DNA of 64,000 nt, from positions 248,001 to 312,000 of the forward strand of contig JBDHWG010000001.1 in the NCBI GenBank assembly GCA_039810085.1, given 5' to 3'. The position numbers and the translations under genes were made by a program. This document shows positions 33,395 to 41,925 of this stretch, in pieces (the stretch's first letter is position 1; each line of letters starts with the position of its first letter). Source of the stretch: JBDHWG01 sp039810085 (GTDB lineage: Bacteria > Chloroflexota > Anaerolineae > Epilineales > JAHCIE01). The notes under the pieces were generated by a model that saw only the letters and a program-made list of their open reading frames with translations, was not told the origin of the DNA and ran no database searches.

Positions 33395-36151
33395 TTACTC
33401 TTTTCGCAACCTCTCGAGTGTTTTGCTGTCAAACGGATTGTTTCCACTATTCAATGATTTTATCCAAACTCTTCGATCATCGACAATTCGCGTCAATTGG
33501 GGATAACGCCGAGACCACTCAATGAACTTTGAAAAATCGTCGATGGCTTGTCGGGGATGACCCGTTAATGCCCATGCTATTCCTCGACTATCATAATATC
33601 GTCCATCATCAGGAGCGAGCTCAACAGCCTTATTGCATGCATATATAACAGTGGCAGAGAAGCCAAAAAGGCTTCCGTACCGGCAGAGCTCATTCAAGAC
33701 TGCCGCGTCCTTTGGATCCTCAGTAGCCGTGATCAAGTTGGCCACTGCGTATAGATCGGCTGCCGCGTGATTATAATCTCCGATCCGCAGCTGTGCTATT
33801 CCTCTGTATACATAAGGCCTGTAATCCGATGAGTTATGTTGAATTGCATTGGTAAACTGTTGTATAGCCGAACGATACCTGCTCGTGGCCATTGAAGGAT
33901 TACTTACGCCTTCGTTGTAAGTACTTAGACCATGTTTATAATCCCACTCTGCCATCACCGACTCTCGATCAGACCACACTGCAACAATCGGGAATAAGAC
34001 AATACTTACGAAGACGGATAAAGCTGCTCCTCTTAAAATCCAAATTTGCCGAGGAGTTAAGATTGGAGGAAGTGGTTGTTCACGCATCACCATTTCTTGT
34101 TGAATCAGTTGATGAGAGAAACGATAGCCAGCTCCAGTTCCATAAAGTATCCTCTGAGACTCAGCCTGATTTAGAAAACGAACATAGTCCAATGGTATCG
34201 CACCATTCAGCCAGAGGATTATTCTAAGAACAAAGTGCTGAAGAACAGCCAGTGCTCCGTTGTACAAAGACCCGTTTATCGCACCCACAATCGCCCACTG
34301 AATGATCACTCCACCAACAAGCAAAGTAAAGTTGCTTATGGTACCTCCAATTACTGCTTCATAGACTGACCATACTAAACCAAATACAAGAACGGTTGCT
34401 GACGCACCAAGCATTGCTGACAGAACAGCAAGCCGCGCCGACCTCTTGATCCCCTGATTAGGGGCAAGGCGCGTTTCTAACTCTCCACCCTGCAACCCGC
34501 TTAGTATCAAGAATACCAGGCTGTGAGCAGTCCCCGATAGGAGAGTAATAATAGCTGCGATCTTCAAGTCTTGTACTGCTAAGTACCAAAAAATGCCGAA
34601 TACGAGTCCCACTAACAGCCCATCCCTAATGCTCTCGCCAAGATGCGCTCGTAGCCTGCTAGAAGACCAGCCTAACACTTCAACAGTTCTTATCTCTTTA
34701 AAGCCATATTTTATCCTGGAGAAGAGAAAACCGAAGAAGAACCCTCCTACTCCTCCTAAGATACCGAAGGCCGGGTAGAAAGCCGACCCGCATATCATGC
34801 CAAAAATAAGTCTCACCGTCACTTGGCAAACAATTGAGTATTCCCGATGTTGAGCTGCCGTGTCCAACCAATCTGGCTGAAGACGCTCAAGATAAAACTC
34901 AGTTTGACCATGCACAGCCATTTTGTTCGCAAGCCAAGATAACCAGCGGGTCATTTGATCGGGTGAAAGATCTTTTTTCCGCTTTCTTCGATTCAGCGGC
35001 TTGCTTGTTTCCTCCTTTGGCTTTAGTAAACCAGTCGTATATCGTGAGATAAGAGACCGTTGGTTATTCTCTTGAATCTCAACTTGCTGCCCCTCGTCAG
35101 CGTAGAAGTCCATATAGACACTTCTCATGATAGATAGGCTCAAGGGGTTCTTCGCCATCTCACGGAGGTGGGGCTTGCTCATCAAATCCTGGCGTAGGGC
35201 AGTCAGACCAGCATCAGAGCCTTTCAGGTAAGACGCGAGTTGCTCATCATTTACTTGTTGCAGCAAGACCGCCCCAGTCAGATTGAGTTTCTTTCCAGTC
35301 TCTAGGTAATCTCTTGGGCGAACGCTAACAATCATAGATGCGCCATGTTCACACAGGAAGTCGTTTATCTTCTCTATACATCCTTTTCTGTGTTCCGGTT
35401 TTACTTCGTCCAAGCCATCAAGAATAAGCACAAGTTGATCACGTTTGATCCAGTCGCGAACCAGATCGGGTGACACATTACCTCGGAGCTCGTCTACAAC
35501 CCATTCAGACAGCGAAGACGTACTCTCCCCAAGCGAGGATAGAAGCAAATAGATTGGGATAGGTTGGGTTCCATCTAGTTCCGCAAGATCTAGTAAATAG
35601 CTTAACAACAGTAGAACAAGAATTGTCTTCCCAGCACCGGGTTCCCCTAGTATGAGCAGTTCACGATCGTACTTCTTAAACACAGTAACGATACTTGTAT
35701 CTACTGGGAATATCTCTGGCACCCGACTAGACTCGTCAATCTCGTCGTCTGTAGTGTTCGACACTAAATCCGGTCGGGCTTCCATAAAGAGCCGAATAAC
35801 TTCTGCTCCATTAAGCATCTCCTTAAGATTCTTCTCAATACGTTCAGTTCTAGTCTTTCTAATTATTCTCGCTCTAATACTATTGTCATCATCTAGTGCT
35901 GGCGATTCATCCAGGTGGGTATCCCTTAACAGGTCATGGATGTCTATATCTGGACGATTCTCTTCAAGCCACCCTATCAACGTCGGCTGTTTTTCCTGGC
36001 TGATGACGTGCTTAAGAAGCTTGCGCACCAACTCACCCTTTGACACCCCCTCGTAGTCAATACCAAGATCAAATGCAGTACTTTTCAGTTCTTCGAGACT
36101 CAACTTGCTTTCAAGTAGCTTACGCAACGACGACATGTTCCACTGTAGCAT
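33395..36151 (-). CDS. NACHT NTPase with N-terminal adaptor-like domain, membrane helices and TPR tail
   Basis: 918 residues from the ATG at 36151 (GGGAG 6 nt upstream; the frame is open 45 codons further). Residues ~5-65 (LRKLLESKLSLEELKSTAFD, LGIDYEGVSKGELVRKLLKH) resemble the short death-fold-like effector-associated domains of bacterial conflict NTPases. The NACHT domain has Walker A GEPGAGKT (169-176) and Walker B LVLILDGLDE (240-249). Residues ~440-645 hold about six or more membrane helices; YRFSHQLIQQEM after them matches the closing helix of NACHT winged-helix regions, so the helices look inserted. One more helix (~703-726) precedes TPR-like repeats (~755-880). Codon and base use are clearly AT-richer than all neighbours, indicating transfer. 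Function is unproven; antiphage or signalling STAND ATPase is the inference. Confidence 0.87.
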   Translation of the reverse strand: MLQWNMSSLRKLLESKLSLEELKSTAFDLGIDYEGVSKGELVRKLLKHVISQEKQPTLIGWLEENRPDIDIHDLLRDTHLDESPALDDDNSIRARIIRKTRTERIEKNLKEMLNGAEVIRLFMEARPDLVSNTTDDEIDESSRVPEIFPVDTSIVTVFKKYDRELLILGEPGAGKTILVLLLLSYLLDLAELDGTQPIPIYLLLSSLGESTSSLSEWVVDELRGNVSPDLVRDWIKRDQLVLILDGLDEVKPEHRKGCIEKINDFLCEHGASMIVSVRPRDYLETGKKLNLTGAVLLQQVNDEQLASYLKGSDAGLTALRQDLMSKPHLREMAKNPLSLSIMRSVYMDFYADEGQQVEIQENNQRSLISRYTTGLLKPKEETSKPLNRRKRKKDLSPDQMTRWLSWLANKMAVHGQTEFYLERLQPDWLDTAAQHREYSIVCQVTVRLIFGMICGSAFYPAFGILGGVGGFFFGFLFSRIKYGFKEIRTVEVLGWSSSRLRAHLGESIRDGLLVGLVFGIFWYLAVQDLKIAAIITLLSGTAHSLVFLILSGLQGGELETRLAPNQGIKRSARLAVLSAMLGASATVLVFGLVWSVYEAVIGGTISNFTLLVGGVIIQWAIVGAINGSLYNGALAVLQHFVLRIILWLNGAIPLDYVRFLNQAESQRILYGTGAGYRFSHQLIQQEMVMREQPLPPILTPRQIWILRGAALSVFVSIVLFPIVAVWSDRESVMAEWDYKHGLSTYNEGVSNPSMATSRYRSAIQQFTNAIQHNSSDYRPYVYRGIAQLRIGDYNHAAADLYAVANLITATEDPKDAAVLNELCRYGSLFGFSATVIYACNKAVELAPDDGRYYDSRGIAWALTGHPRQAIDDFSKFIEWSRRYPQLTRIVDDRRVWIKSLNSGNNPFDSKTLERLRKE

Positions 36152-36489
36152 AGTGTTCTCCCTCAATCCAAACAAGGAATAGCCGCTGCAAGTTGATGGA
36201 TCGTCAATGAAGTCATGATGTAGCAGACGTAATCGCCACCTTATGTAAGGCGACCATCCGAAATCAATTTTCTGGTGAAAGTACAACAGATCCCAAGACT
36301 ACACCGGAGTGCTGACGACTCCAAAGGGTAGCTGGATGAATAGAGGGGGTGGGTTGGAGACAGGCATGGTGGAGATCAGCATCGCCTGCAGTTGTAACTG
36401 ATTGAGAGCATTATAGTGTTGAGTCCGCACTATGTCAATAGGGAAACGTGGCGTATTTGGATTCCAGGAAGGCCGACTGGGAGTCGGCG
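36152..36489. other. Non-coding gap upstream of the NACHT gene
   Basis: 338 bp between the NACHT and ThuA genes, both minus. Base composition changes from AT-rich to GC-rich across it. Near 36472-36488 a small perfect hairpin, GCCGACT and AGTCGGC around GGG, ends one base before the ThuA stop. On the minus strand a TTGACG at about 36213 precedes the NACHT start but no good -10 box follows at the right distance. I see no other gene or site. Confidence 0.5.
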
Positions 36490-37119
36490 CTACAAACCGC
36501 CGGCCCAGCAGAGCGCGTTGGTGATGAGGCGCTGGTAGGCGGGGTGGAGCCACACCGGTAGGTTGTGGCCCGGCGTCAGGACGCACACCCGGCCCTTGCC
36601 CTCCTGCCGCGTCCAACCGGCCGGCTGCGCGCCGTGCTCGGAGGTCGTCGTCAGGAACACGTCGACCGCCGCATCGTCCAACGCCACGTGGTAGTGCTCG
36701 TCGATCAGCGTGAACGCCTCGCTGCCAACGCACAGGGGATGCCCGGCGTGGGGCGTGACGGTCACCGGGCACTGCGGCGGGTGGTGGAGAAACGCCCCGC
36801 CCATCAAGCCCCGCAGCGTGGCCATGTCCCCGTAGCCCGCCACGCCCGAGTGAATCACGACCCAGCCCTGCCCTGCGCGCACCTGGCGCACAATCGCCTC
36901 GGCGAGGGAGTCGTCGGCCCAGGGCGAAAGATCGACGGCCGAGCGATTGTTGGATTTGGCGAGCACCACCAGCGGGTAGGCCGCGAGCTGCTCGGCCGAC
37001 GGGACATCGCCCGGCGCGACCCAGTCGAAGGCGAAGCCGACCGCCGCCAGCGGCTCCAACCCCGCGCGCACTGTCGCCATCGAATGCCAGCGATCCTCAC
37101 TCAACACCAGGACCCGCAT
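36490..37119 (-). CDS. ThuA-like glutamine-amidotransferase-fold protein
   Basis: 209 residues from the ATG at 37119, preceded by GGGAGGCGGC; an ATG at 37143 is the alternative and would overlap the SDR stop. RVLVLSEDRWHSMATVRAGL, WVVIHSGVAGYG, HHPPQCPVTVTPHAGHPLC and EHYHVALDDAAVDVFLTT follow the ThuA pattern. Family members bind trehalose or other sugars; the catalytic role is unsettled. It follows SDR and tpiA on the same strand. Confidence 0.82.
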   Translation of the reverse strand: MRVLVLSEDRWHSMATVRAGLEPLAAVGFAFDWVAPGDVPSAEQLAAYPLVVLAKSNNRSAVDLSPWADDSLAEAIVRQVRAGQGWVVIHSGVAGYGDMATLRGLMGGAFLHHPPQCPVTVTPHAGHPLCVGSEAFTLIDEHYHVALDDAAVDVFLTTTSEHGAQPAGWTRQEGKGRVCVLTPGHNLPVWLHPAYQRLITNALCWAGGL

Positions 37120-37130
37120 GCCGCCTCCCG

Positions 37131-37850
37131 TTACCACGGCCATTCCTTGCCTTCCCAGTCGCGCATCACCAGCACATCTTCATCGGCGCTGGCGTCGAGG
37201 AAGTAGGCCAGCGCCGGCACGGCGGCCTCCTCCGGCTCCAGGTCTGCCTCCGTGCCCTTGACGCCGCTGATGTAGGAGCGAATCCACCCCGGGTGATAGA
37301 CGCGGAACGTGTAGCCCTCGGGCCGCAAGAGGTTGAACAGCAGGCGCACGCCCATGTTGAGCGCCGCCTTGGACATCGTGTAGCCGTACCACGCGGTGCG
37401 CTGGGCCGCGCCGATGCTGCCCGCCTCTGACGAGACGAAGCACAGGCGCTTGACGTCGCTGCGGTCGGTCAACGGCAAGAACGCTTCGACCACACGTAGC
37501 GGCCCGACGGCGTTCACGTCGTACAGGCGGAACATCTCGGCGTAATCCGGCGCCTCGCGGATGCTGCGCGGCGAGGTGGGTGAGTTGACGCCGGCGTTGT
37601 TGATGAGCAGATCGACCCGACCAGCCGCCGCCTCGACCGTCTGGGCGGCCGCGCGGGCCGACTCAATCGAGCGCACGTCCAGTGGGACAATGTACAGCGC
37701 GTCGGGGAAGCGCTCGCGCAGCTCGCCCAACTGCGGCCAGTCGGGCATGTTCTGGCCGCCAAACACCTGCCAGCCCCGCGCCAGCAGACCCTCGCACAAC
37801 GCCAGGCCCAGCCCCCGGTCGGCGCCCGTGACAAATGCAATTTGTGACAT
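37131..37850 (-). CDS. Short-chain dehydrogenase/reductase
   Basis: 239 residues from the ATG at 37850; another in-frame ATG is at 37862. The NAD(P) site reads AFVTGADRGLGLALCEGLLA, with NNAG in LLINNAGVNSPTS, the catalytic Ser in CFVSSEAGS and YGYTMSKAAL carrying Tyr and Lys. It is a cytoplasmic oxidoreductase of unknown substrate. It ends 11 nt before the ThuA-like start chosen here. Confidence 0.92.
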   Translation of the reverse strand: MSQIAFVTGADRGLGLALCEGLLARGWQVFGGQNMPDWPQLGELRERFPDALYIVPLDVRSIESARAAAQTVEAAAGRVDLLINNAGVNSPTSPRSIREAPDYAEMFRLYDVNAVGPLRVVEAFLPLTDRSDVKRLCFVSSEAGSIGAAQRTAWYGYTMSKAALNMGVRLLFNLLRPEGYTFRVYHPGWIRSYISGVKGTEADLEPEEAAVPALAYFLDASADEDVLVMRDWEGKEWPW

Positions 37851-37868
37851 AGTTCGGCCCACTCGCGC

Positions 37869-37905
37869 GTAGACCTGACAGGTTTTGAAAACCTGTCAGG
37901 TCTAC
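37869..37905. repeat. Perfect 37-bp palindrome
   Basis: GTAGACCTGACAGGTTTT (37869-37886), a single G, then AAAACCTGTCAGGTCTAC (37888-37905): perfect 18-bp arms. It lies between tpiA (ends 37918) and SDR (starts 37850), both minus. The stem carries no U-tract outside it, so it is more like a mobile palindromic unit than a classical terminator, though it could attenuate read-through. Confidence 0.85.
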
Positions 37906-37917
37906 GGCGTTGGAGGA

Positions 37918-38676
37918 TCACGGCTTGGCGGCCATGATGATGGCGGTGAAGTCGGGGGCCTTGAGCGAGGCGCCGCCGACGAGCGCGCCGTCGATGTCCG
38001 ACTGGCCGAACAGGCTCTTGGCGTTGTCCGGCGTCACCGACCCGCCGTACTGGACGCGGATCTGCTGCGCGACCTCGTCGCCGTACAGCTCGGCCAGCGT
38101 GCCCCGGCAGAAGTCGCGGCACACGGCGTTCGCGCCTTCTGGCGTCGCCGCGCGGCCCGTGCCGATGGCCCACACCGGCTCGTACGCCACGACAGTCTTG
38201 AGCGCCTGCTCCGCCGTCAGTCCGGCGTAGCCGCCCCGCATCTGGCGCGTGACGACCGCGCCCGTCTGCCCGGCCTCATTCTCCTCCAGCGTCTCGCCGA
38301 CGGCGACGATGGGCGTCAGGCCGTAGGCCAGGGCGGCGTGGACCTTCTTGTTCACTGTCTCATCCGTCTCGCCGAACAGCTTGCGCCGCTCGGAGTGGCC
38401 GATGATGACGTAGTCCACCACGCCCTGGAGCATGAGCGGCGTCACCTCGCCGGTGTACGCGCCCGACTTCTCCCAGTACATGTTCTGCGCGCCGACGCGG
38501 ACGTTCGTCCCCTTGAGGCGGTCGGCCACAGCGTAGATGGCCGTGAAGGGCGGGACGACCACGATCTGCACGTCCGAGACGTCGGCCACGTTTTTCGCCA
38601 GGGCGTCGACCAGGTCGAGCGCCTCCGGCACAGTCTTATTCGCTTTCCAGTTTCCGGCTACAATGGGTGTACGCAT
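37918..38676 (-). CDS. tpiA: Triosephosphate isomerase TpiA
   Basis: 252 residues, the usual length. It interconverts dihydroxyacetone phosphate and glyceraldehyde 3-phosphate. Active-site Asn/Lys are in VAGNWKANK, the His in VIIGHSERRKLF, the Glu in VAYEPVWAIGTGRAATPEGA (with the phosphate loop) and QYGGSVTPDNA binds phosphate. GGAGGAATGACCC precedes the ATG. It follows the phosphatase gene of the partner-switching cluster by 21 nt and may be read through from it. Confidence 0.98.
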   Translation of the reverse strand: MRTPIVAGNWKANKTVPEALDLVDALAKNVADVSDVQIVVVPPFTAIYAVADRLKGTNVRVGAQNMYWEKSGAYTGEVTPLMLQGVVDYVIIGHSERRKLFGETDETVNKKVHAALAYGLTPIVAVGETLEENEAGQTGAVVTRQMRGGYAGLTAEQALKTVVAYEPVWAIGTGRAATPEGANAVCRDFCRGTLAELYGDEVAQQIRVQYGGSVTPDNAKSLFGQSDIDGALVGGASLKAPDFTAIIMAAKP

Positions 38677-38697
38677 GGGTCATTCCTCCATTTGGTG

Positions 38698-41163
38698 TCA
38701 GGGGTGTCGTTTGATGACGATCAATGCGAAGTCGTCGTGCTGCGGCGCGTCGCCGACGTACTCGGTGACGGCGGCGACGATGGAGCCGATAATCTCACTC
38801 GGGTGTTGCGCGTGGCAGCGGCGCACCACGTCGGCCAGGCGCTCCTCCCCGAATTCCACCTCCTCCAGGGTAATCGCCTCGGTCACGCCGTCGGTGTACA
38901 GCGCCAGCACGTCACCAGGGCGCAGCGTGACCACCTTCTCCTCTAGATGGATATCTTCGATTGCGCCGAGAACGATGCCCTTGCTGTGCAGGTACTCGGC
39001 GCGGTCCGCCTTGGCGCGGTAGATGAGCGGCGGTGTGTGGCCCGCGTTGACGTAGATGAGATGCCCGGATGACGGGTCCAGCACGCAGTAGCACAGCGTC
39101 ACGAACATGTCGGCGCGCGTGTCGCGCAGGATGAGGGCGTTGGCGCGGGTGATGGCCTCGACCGGCGGGCGGCGGCCCAGGACCGACGCGCGCACCATGC
39201 TGCGCGTGGCAGCCATGAACATCGCCGCCGGGATGCCCTTGTCCGACACGTCGGCGATGACGAAGCCCCAGCGCCCGTCGGTCAGCGTTACGAAGTCGTA
39301 GAAGTCGCCCGCCATCTCCAGCGCCGGCCGCCAGAACGCCGCGACCTCGTAGCCGGGGATGACCGGCACGTTCTCCGGCAGCAGCGAGGCCTGGATCTGC
39401 GCCGCCAGGACAAGCTCCTGCTCCAGCCGCTGCCGCGCCAGCGCCTCCTGGTACAGCCGCGCCTCCTGGATGGCGATGGCGATCTGGTCGGCCAGGGTCT
39501 TGAGCACGAACAGGTCGTCCTTGTCGAACGCGCCGGTGCGGTTGCTCTGCACGTCCAGGACGCCGAGGACACGGTCCTCGATCTTGAGCGGGACGGCCAG
39601 CTCGGAGCGCGTCGCGTGGAGCTGGTGCTCTGGGTCGAGGATGTAGCGCGGCTCCTGGCTGACGTCGTTCGCCATCAGCGGCTCGCCGTTGGCAGCCACC
39701 CAGCCGGTGATGCCCTGGCCGAGGGGGATGGTGTAGCTGTCGGCGCGCCGCGTCGCGTGCAGCTCGCCGGTGCTGGAGCGGAATAACAGCGCGTCCTCTT
39801 GCAAGGTGAGAATCTGGACGAAGTCGTAGCCGAAGCTGGCCTGGATGAGATGCACGACGCGGCTGAACAACTCTTCGAGGGTGACGATGGCGGCGACCTG
39901 GCGGCTGACCTCGCTGATGGCGCTGAGCTGGACAGCGCGCTTCCACTCGCGCTCGTACAGGCGGCCGTTCTCGATGCCGACGGCAATCTGGGCCGCGAGG
40001 CTCGTCAGCAAGCGCAGGTGGGCGTCGGTGAAGTGGTTCGGGCGGCTGTCTTGCACCACCATGCCGCCGATGACCTCGCGCCCCGCCATCAGCGGGACGA
40101 GGAGCGCCGACTGCTCGCCCGGATCGACGACCTCCTGGAGCTTGGGCGGGGCGGCGTGTACGTTCGGGATGCGCTCGCTCTCCCAGGCGTTGGACAGCCA
40201 GAGGCGCATGCCGTCGAGCGGCATCCCCTCCGGCGGCTGGCGCTCGCCGCCTACGATCCAGAGGATGGGCCGCAGGGTGTCGCGCTCGCTATCGAGCAAG
40301 GCGAAGCGGAAGTCGGCCGGGCCGACGATGCGCGTGGTATAGTCGTATGCCAGCTGCGCCAGGCGCTTGATGTCCATCTGGGCGTTGATGATGGCCTCGC
40401 CCAACTCCTCGAACGTCGTCAGCTCGGTCAGCCGGTCGTTGAGCTGGCGCGTCGTGCGCGCCAGGCGGTGGACGAGGGCGCCGGCGACGACAATACCGCC
40501 CGCCAGGATGAGGAAGACGAGGCTGCCCATGTCGTAGGCCACGGCGAGAACCGGCGCAATCGGCAGCGGCAGCAGCTCGATACCCAGCGACTCGCGCCAC
40601 GAGCGCCGCAGCCAGGCGGCGGTTTGCGCCGTGCCGTGCGCCAGGGAGTTGCGGACCAGCCAGGCGACGTGGTCGAGCGAAAACCAGGTCACGAATAGCC
40701 CGGCCAGGGGGATCAGCGCGCCGATGGTCACGTCCGTCGGCGCGAACATGCCGCCAAGGACCTGGTAGACCCATGCGCTGCCCAGCGCGACAATGGCCTT
40801 GACCGCCGCGCCATACAGCGGGTAGCCGACGTAAACGGAGGGGCTGAAGGGGTAACGGCGGACGGCGCGCGCCACGAGGTAGATTAGCTCGCTCATGGCC
40901 GCGACGCCCGCGCCGACGACGGGGCCGAAGACGAGAAGCGCGGCGATGTCCACCACGCCGACGAGGCTGTGGGTGGCGTCGGGAATGACCTCGAAGCCGG
41001 CGCGCTTGACGATCATGGAAAGCAGGACGAACAGCGCCAAACCAAAAAGCTGGCTTGCGTCGGTGAGCGAGGCGAACGCGGCCGGCGGACGCGCGGCGAT
41101 GACGAGCAGCGCCACACCCAGCGCGGCGACGACAAGCTGCCAGATGCGCGTGGGGAGGTTCAT
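38698..41163 (-). CDS. Membrane-anchored GAF-domain PP2C (SpoIIE-type) phosphatase
   Basis: 821 residues. The ATG at 41163 overlaps the stop of the kinase-STAS gene as ATGA. The N-terminal ~270 residues contain about eight hydrophobic helices (WQLVVAALGVALLVIAARPP, LFGLALFVLLSMIVKRAG, LVFLILAGGIVVAGALVHRL). Two GAF domains follow, roughly 300-440 and 460-600, and a SpoIIE-type PP2C domain (about 625-815) with metal-binding GDFYDFVTLTDGRWGFVIAD, VSDKGIPAAMFMAATRS, NAGHTPPLIYR, LALYTDGVTEA and HDDFALIVIK. It should dephosphorylate a STAS anti-anti-sigma protein in response to a signal sensed by the GAF or membrane part. Confidence 0.93.
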   Translation of the reverse strand: MNLPTRIWQLVVAALGVALLVIAARPPAAFASLTDASQLFGLALFVLLSMIVKRAGFEVIPDATHSLVGVVDIAALLVFGPVVGAGVAAMSELIYLVARAVRRYPFSPSVYVGYPLYGAAVKAIVALGSAWVYQVLGGMFAPTDVTIGALIPLAGLFVTWFSLDHVAWLVRNSLAHGTAQTAAWLRRSWRESLGIELLPLPIAPVLAVAYDMGSLVFLILAGGIVVAGALVHRLARTTRQLNDRLTELTTFEELGEAIINAQMDIKRLAQLAYDYTTRIVGPADFRFALLDSERDTLRPILWIVGGERQPPEGMPLDGMRLWLSNAWESERIPNVHAAPPKLQEVVDPGEQSALLVPLMAGREVIGGMVVQDSRPNHFTDAHLRLLTSLAAQIAVGIENGRLYEREWKRAVQLSAISEVSRQVAAIVTLEELFSRVVHLIQASFGYDFVQILTLQEDALLFRSSTGELHATRRADSYTIPLGQGITGWVAANGEPLMANDVSQEPRYILDPEHQLHATRSELAVPLKIEDRVLGVLDVQSNRTGAFDKDDLFVLKTLADQIAIAIQEARLYQEALARQRLEQELVLAAQIQASLLPENVPVIPGYEVAAFWRPALEMAGDFYDFVTLTDGRWGFVIADVSDKGIPAAMFMAATRSMVRASVLGRRPPVEAITRANALILRDTRADMFVTLCYCVLDPSSGHLIYVNAGHTPPLIYRAKADRAEYLHSKGIVLGAIEDIHLEEKVVTLRPGDVLALYTDGVTEAITLEEVEFGEERLADVVRRCHAQHPSEIIGSIVAAVTEYVGDAPQHDDFALIVIKRHP

Positions 41164-41924
41164 GCCTTGAACGCTTTGACCGCCTGCTCTTCGGTCTCGT
41201 AGAAACTGAAGATGTTGTCGAAGCCGGCCATGCGGAATATCTTGAGCACCGGCGGTGTCAGGCGGCACAACTTCACGTCGCCCGCCTGGCGGCGGCTGCG
41301 CTTGACGGCGGCGAGCAGGACGCGCAGCCCGGTCGAGCTGATGTACGTCACCTGGCTGAAGTCCACGACGATCTTCCACTGCCCCTGTCCGGCCAGACTT
41401 TCCAACTCGCCATCGAGGTACTGCGAGCCGTTGGCGTCCAGCCGACCGCGCGGCATGACCACGAGGATAGTGCCGTTGTAGCGCGAGGGCGACGAGGCGA
41501 TGACGCGGCGGCGGCGCGTCAGGACCACTTCGTTCCAGCCGTCCGGGTTGAAGCGGAAGGTCACGTCGTCCATCAGCCGCCGCATGAAGAACAGGCCCAG
41601 CCCACCCGGCTCGCGCTCGTCCAGCGGCGCGTCGACGTTCGGCTCCGGCACGCTCGTCGGGTCGAACCGTTCGCCCTGGTTGCGAATGGTCACCACGAAG
41701 TTGTCGCTCCGCCGCTCCACGATGATCTCAATCGGCCCTTCCTTGCCGCCGTAGGAGTGCTCGATGGCATTCGTCACGGCCTCGTCGACCGCCATCTGGG
41801 CGTAGTAGGCTTCCTGGTCGGTCAGCCCAAAGTCAGCGGCAGCGCCCGAGATGAACTCTGCAATGCTCGCCAGGTTGTCGGGGCGGCTCGTCGTCGTCAG
41901 GACACGGCGGTCAGGCGCGGACAT
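41160..41924 (-). CDS. Anti-sigma factor kinase (HATPase) fused to STAS anti-sigma antagonist
   Basis: 254 residues. The N-terminal half (about 1-140) is an RsbW/SpoIIAB-type GHKL ATPase: AVDEAVTNAIEHSYGGKE is the N-box and GGLGLFFMRRLMDDV the G-box. The C-terminal half (about 148-252) is a STAS domain: ILVVMPRGRLDANGSQYLDG, IVVDFSQVTYISSTGLRVLL with the phosphorylatable Ser in ISSTG, and MAGFDNIFSFYETEEQAV. Kinase and substrate, usually separate proteins, are joined here. It starts 1 nt after the upstream phosphatase gene stops. Confidence 0.92.
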   Translation of the reverse strand: MSAPDRRVLTTTSRPDNLASIAEFISGAAADFGLTDQEAYYAQMAVDEAVTNAIEHSYGGKEGPIEIIVERRSDNFVVTIRNQGERFDPTSVPEPNVDAPLDEREPGGLGLFFMRRLMDDVTFRFNPDGWNEVVLTRRRRVIASSPSRYNGTILVVMPRGRLDANGSQYLDGELESLAGQGQWKIVVDFSQVTYISSTGLRVLLAAVKRSRRQAGDVKLCRLTPPVLKIFRMAGFDNIFSFYETEEQAVKAFKA

Positions 41925-41925
41925 C

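Noticed and set aside
33395..36286. 963-residue version of the NACHT protein
   Set aside because: The extra 45 codons have no Shine-Dalgarno and no domain character, whereas GGGAG lies 6 nt before the ATG at 36151.
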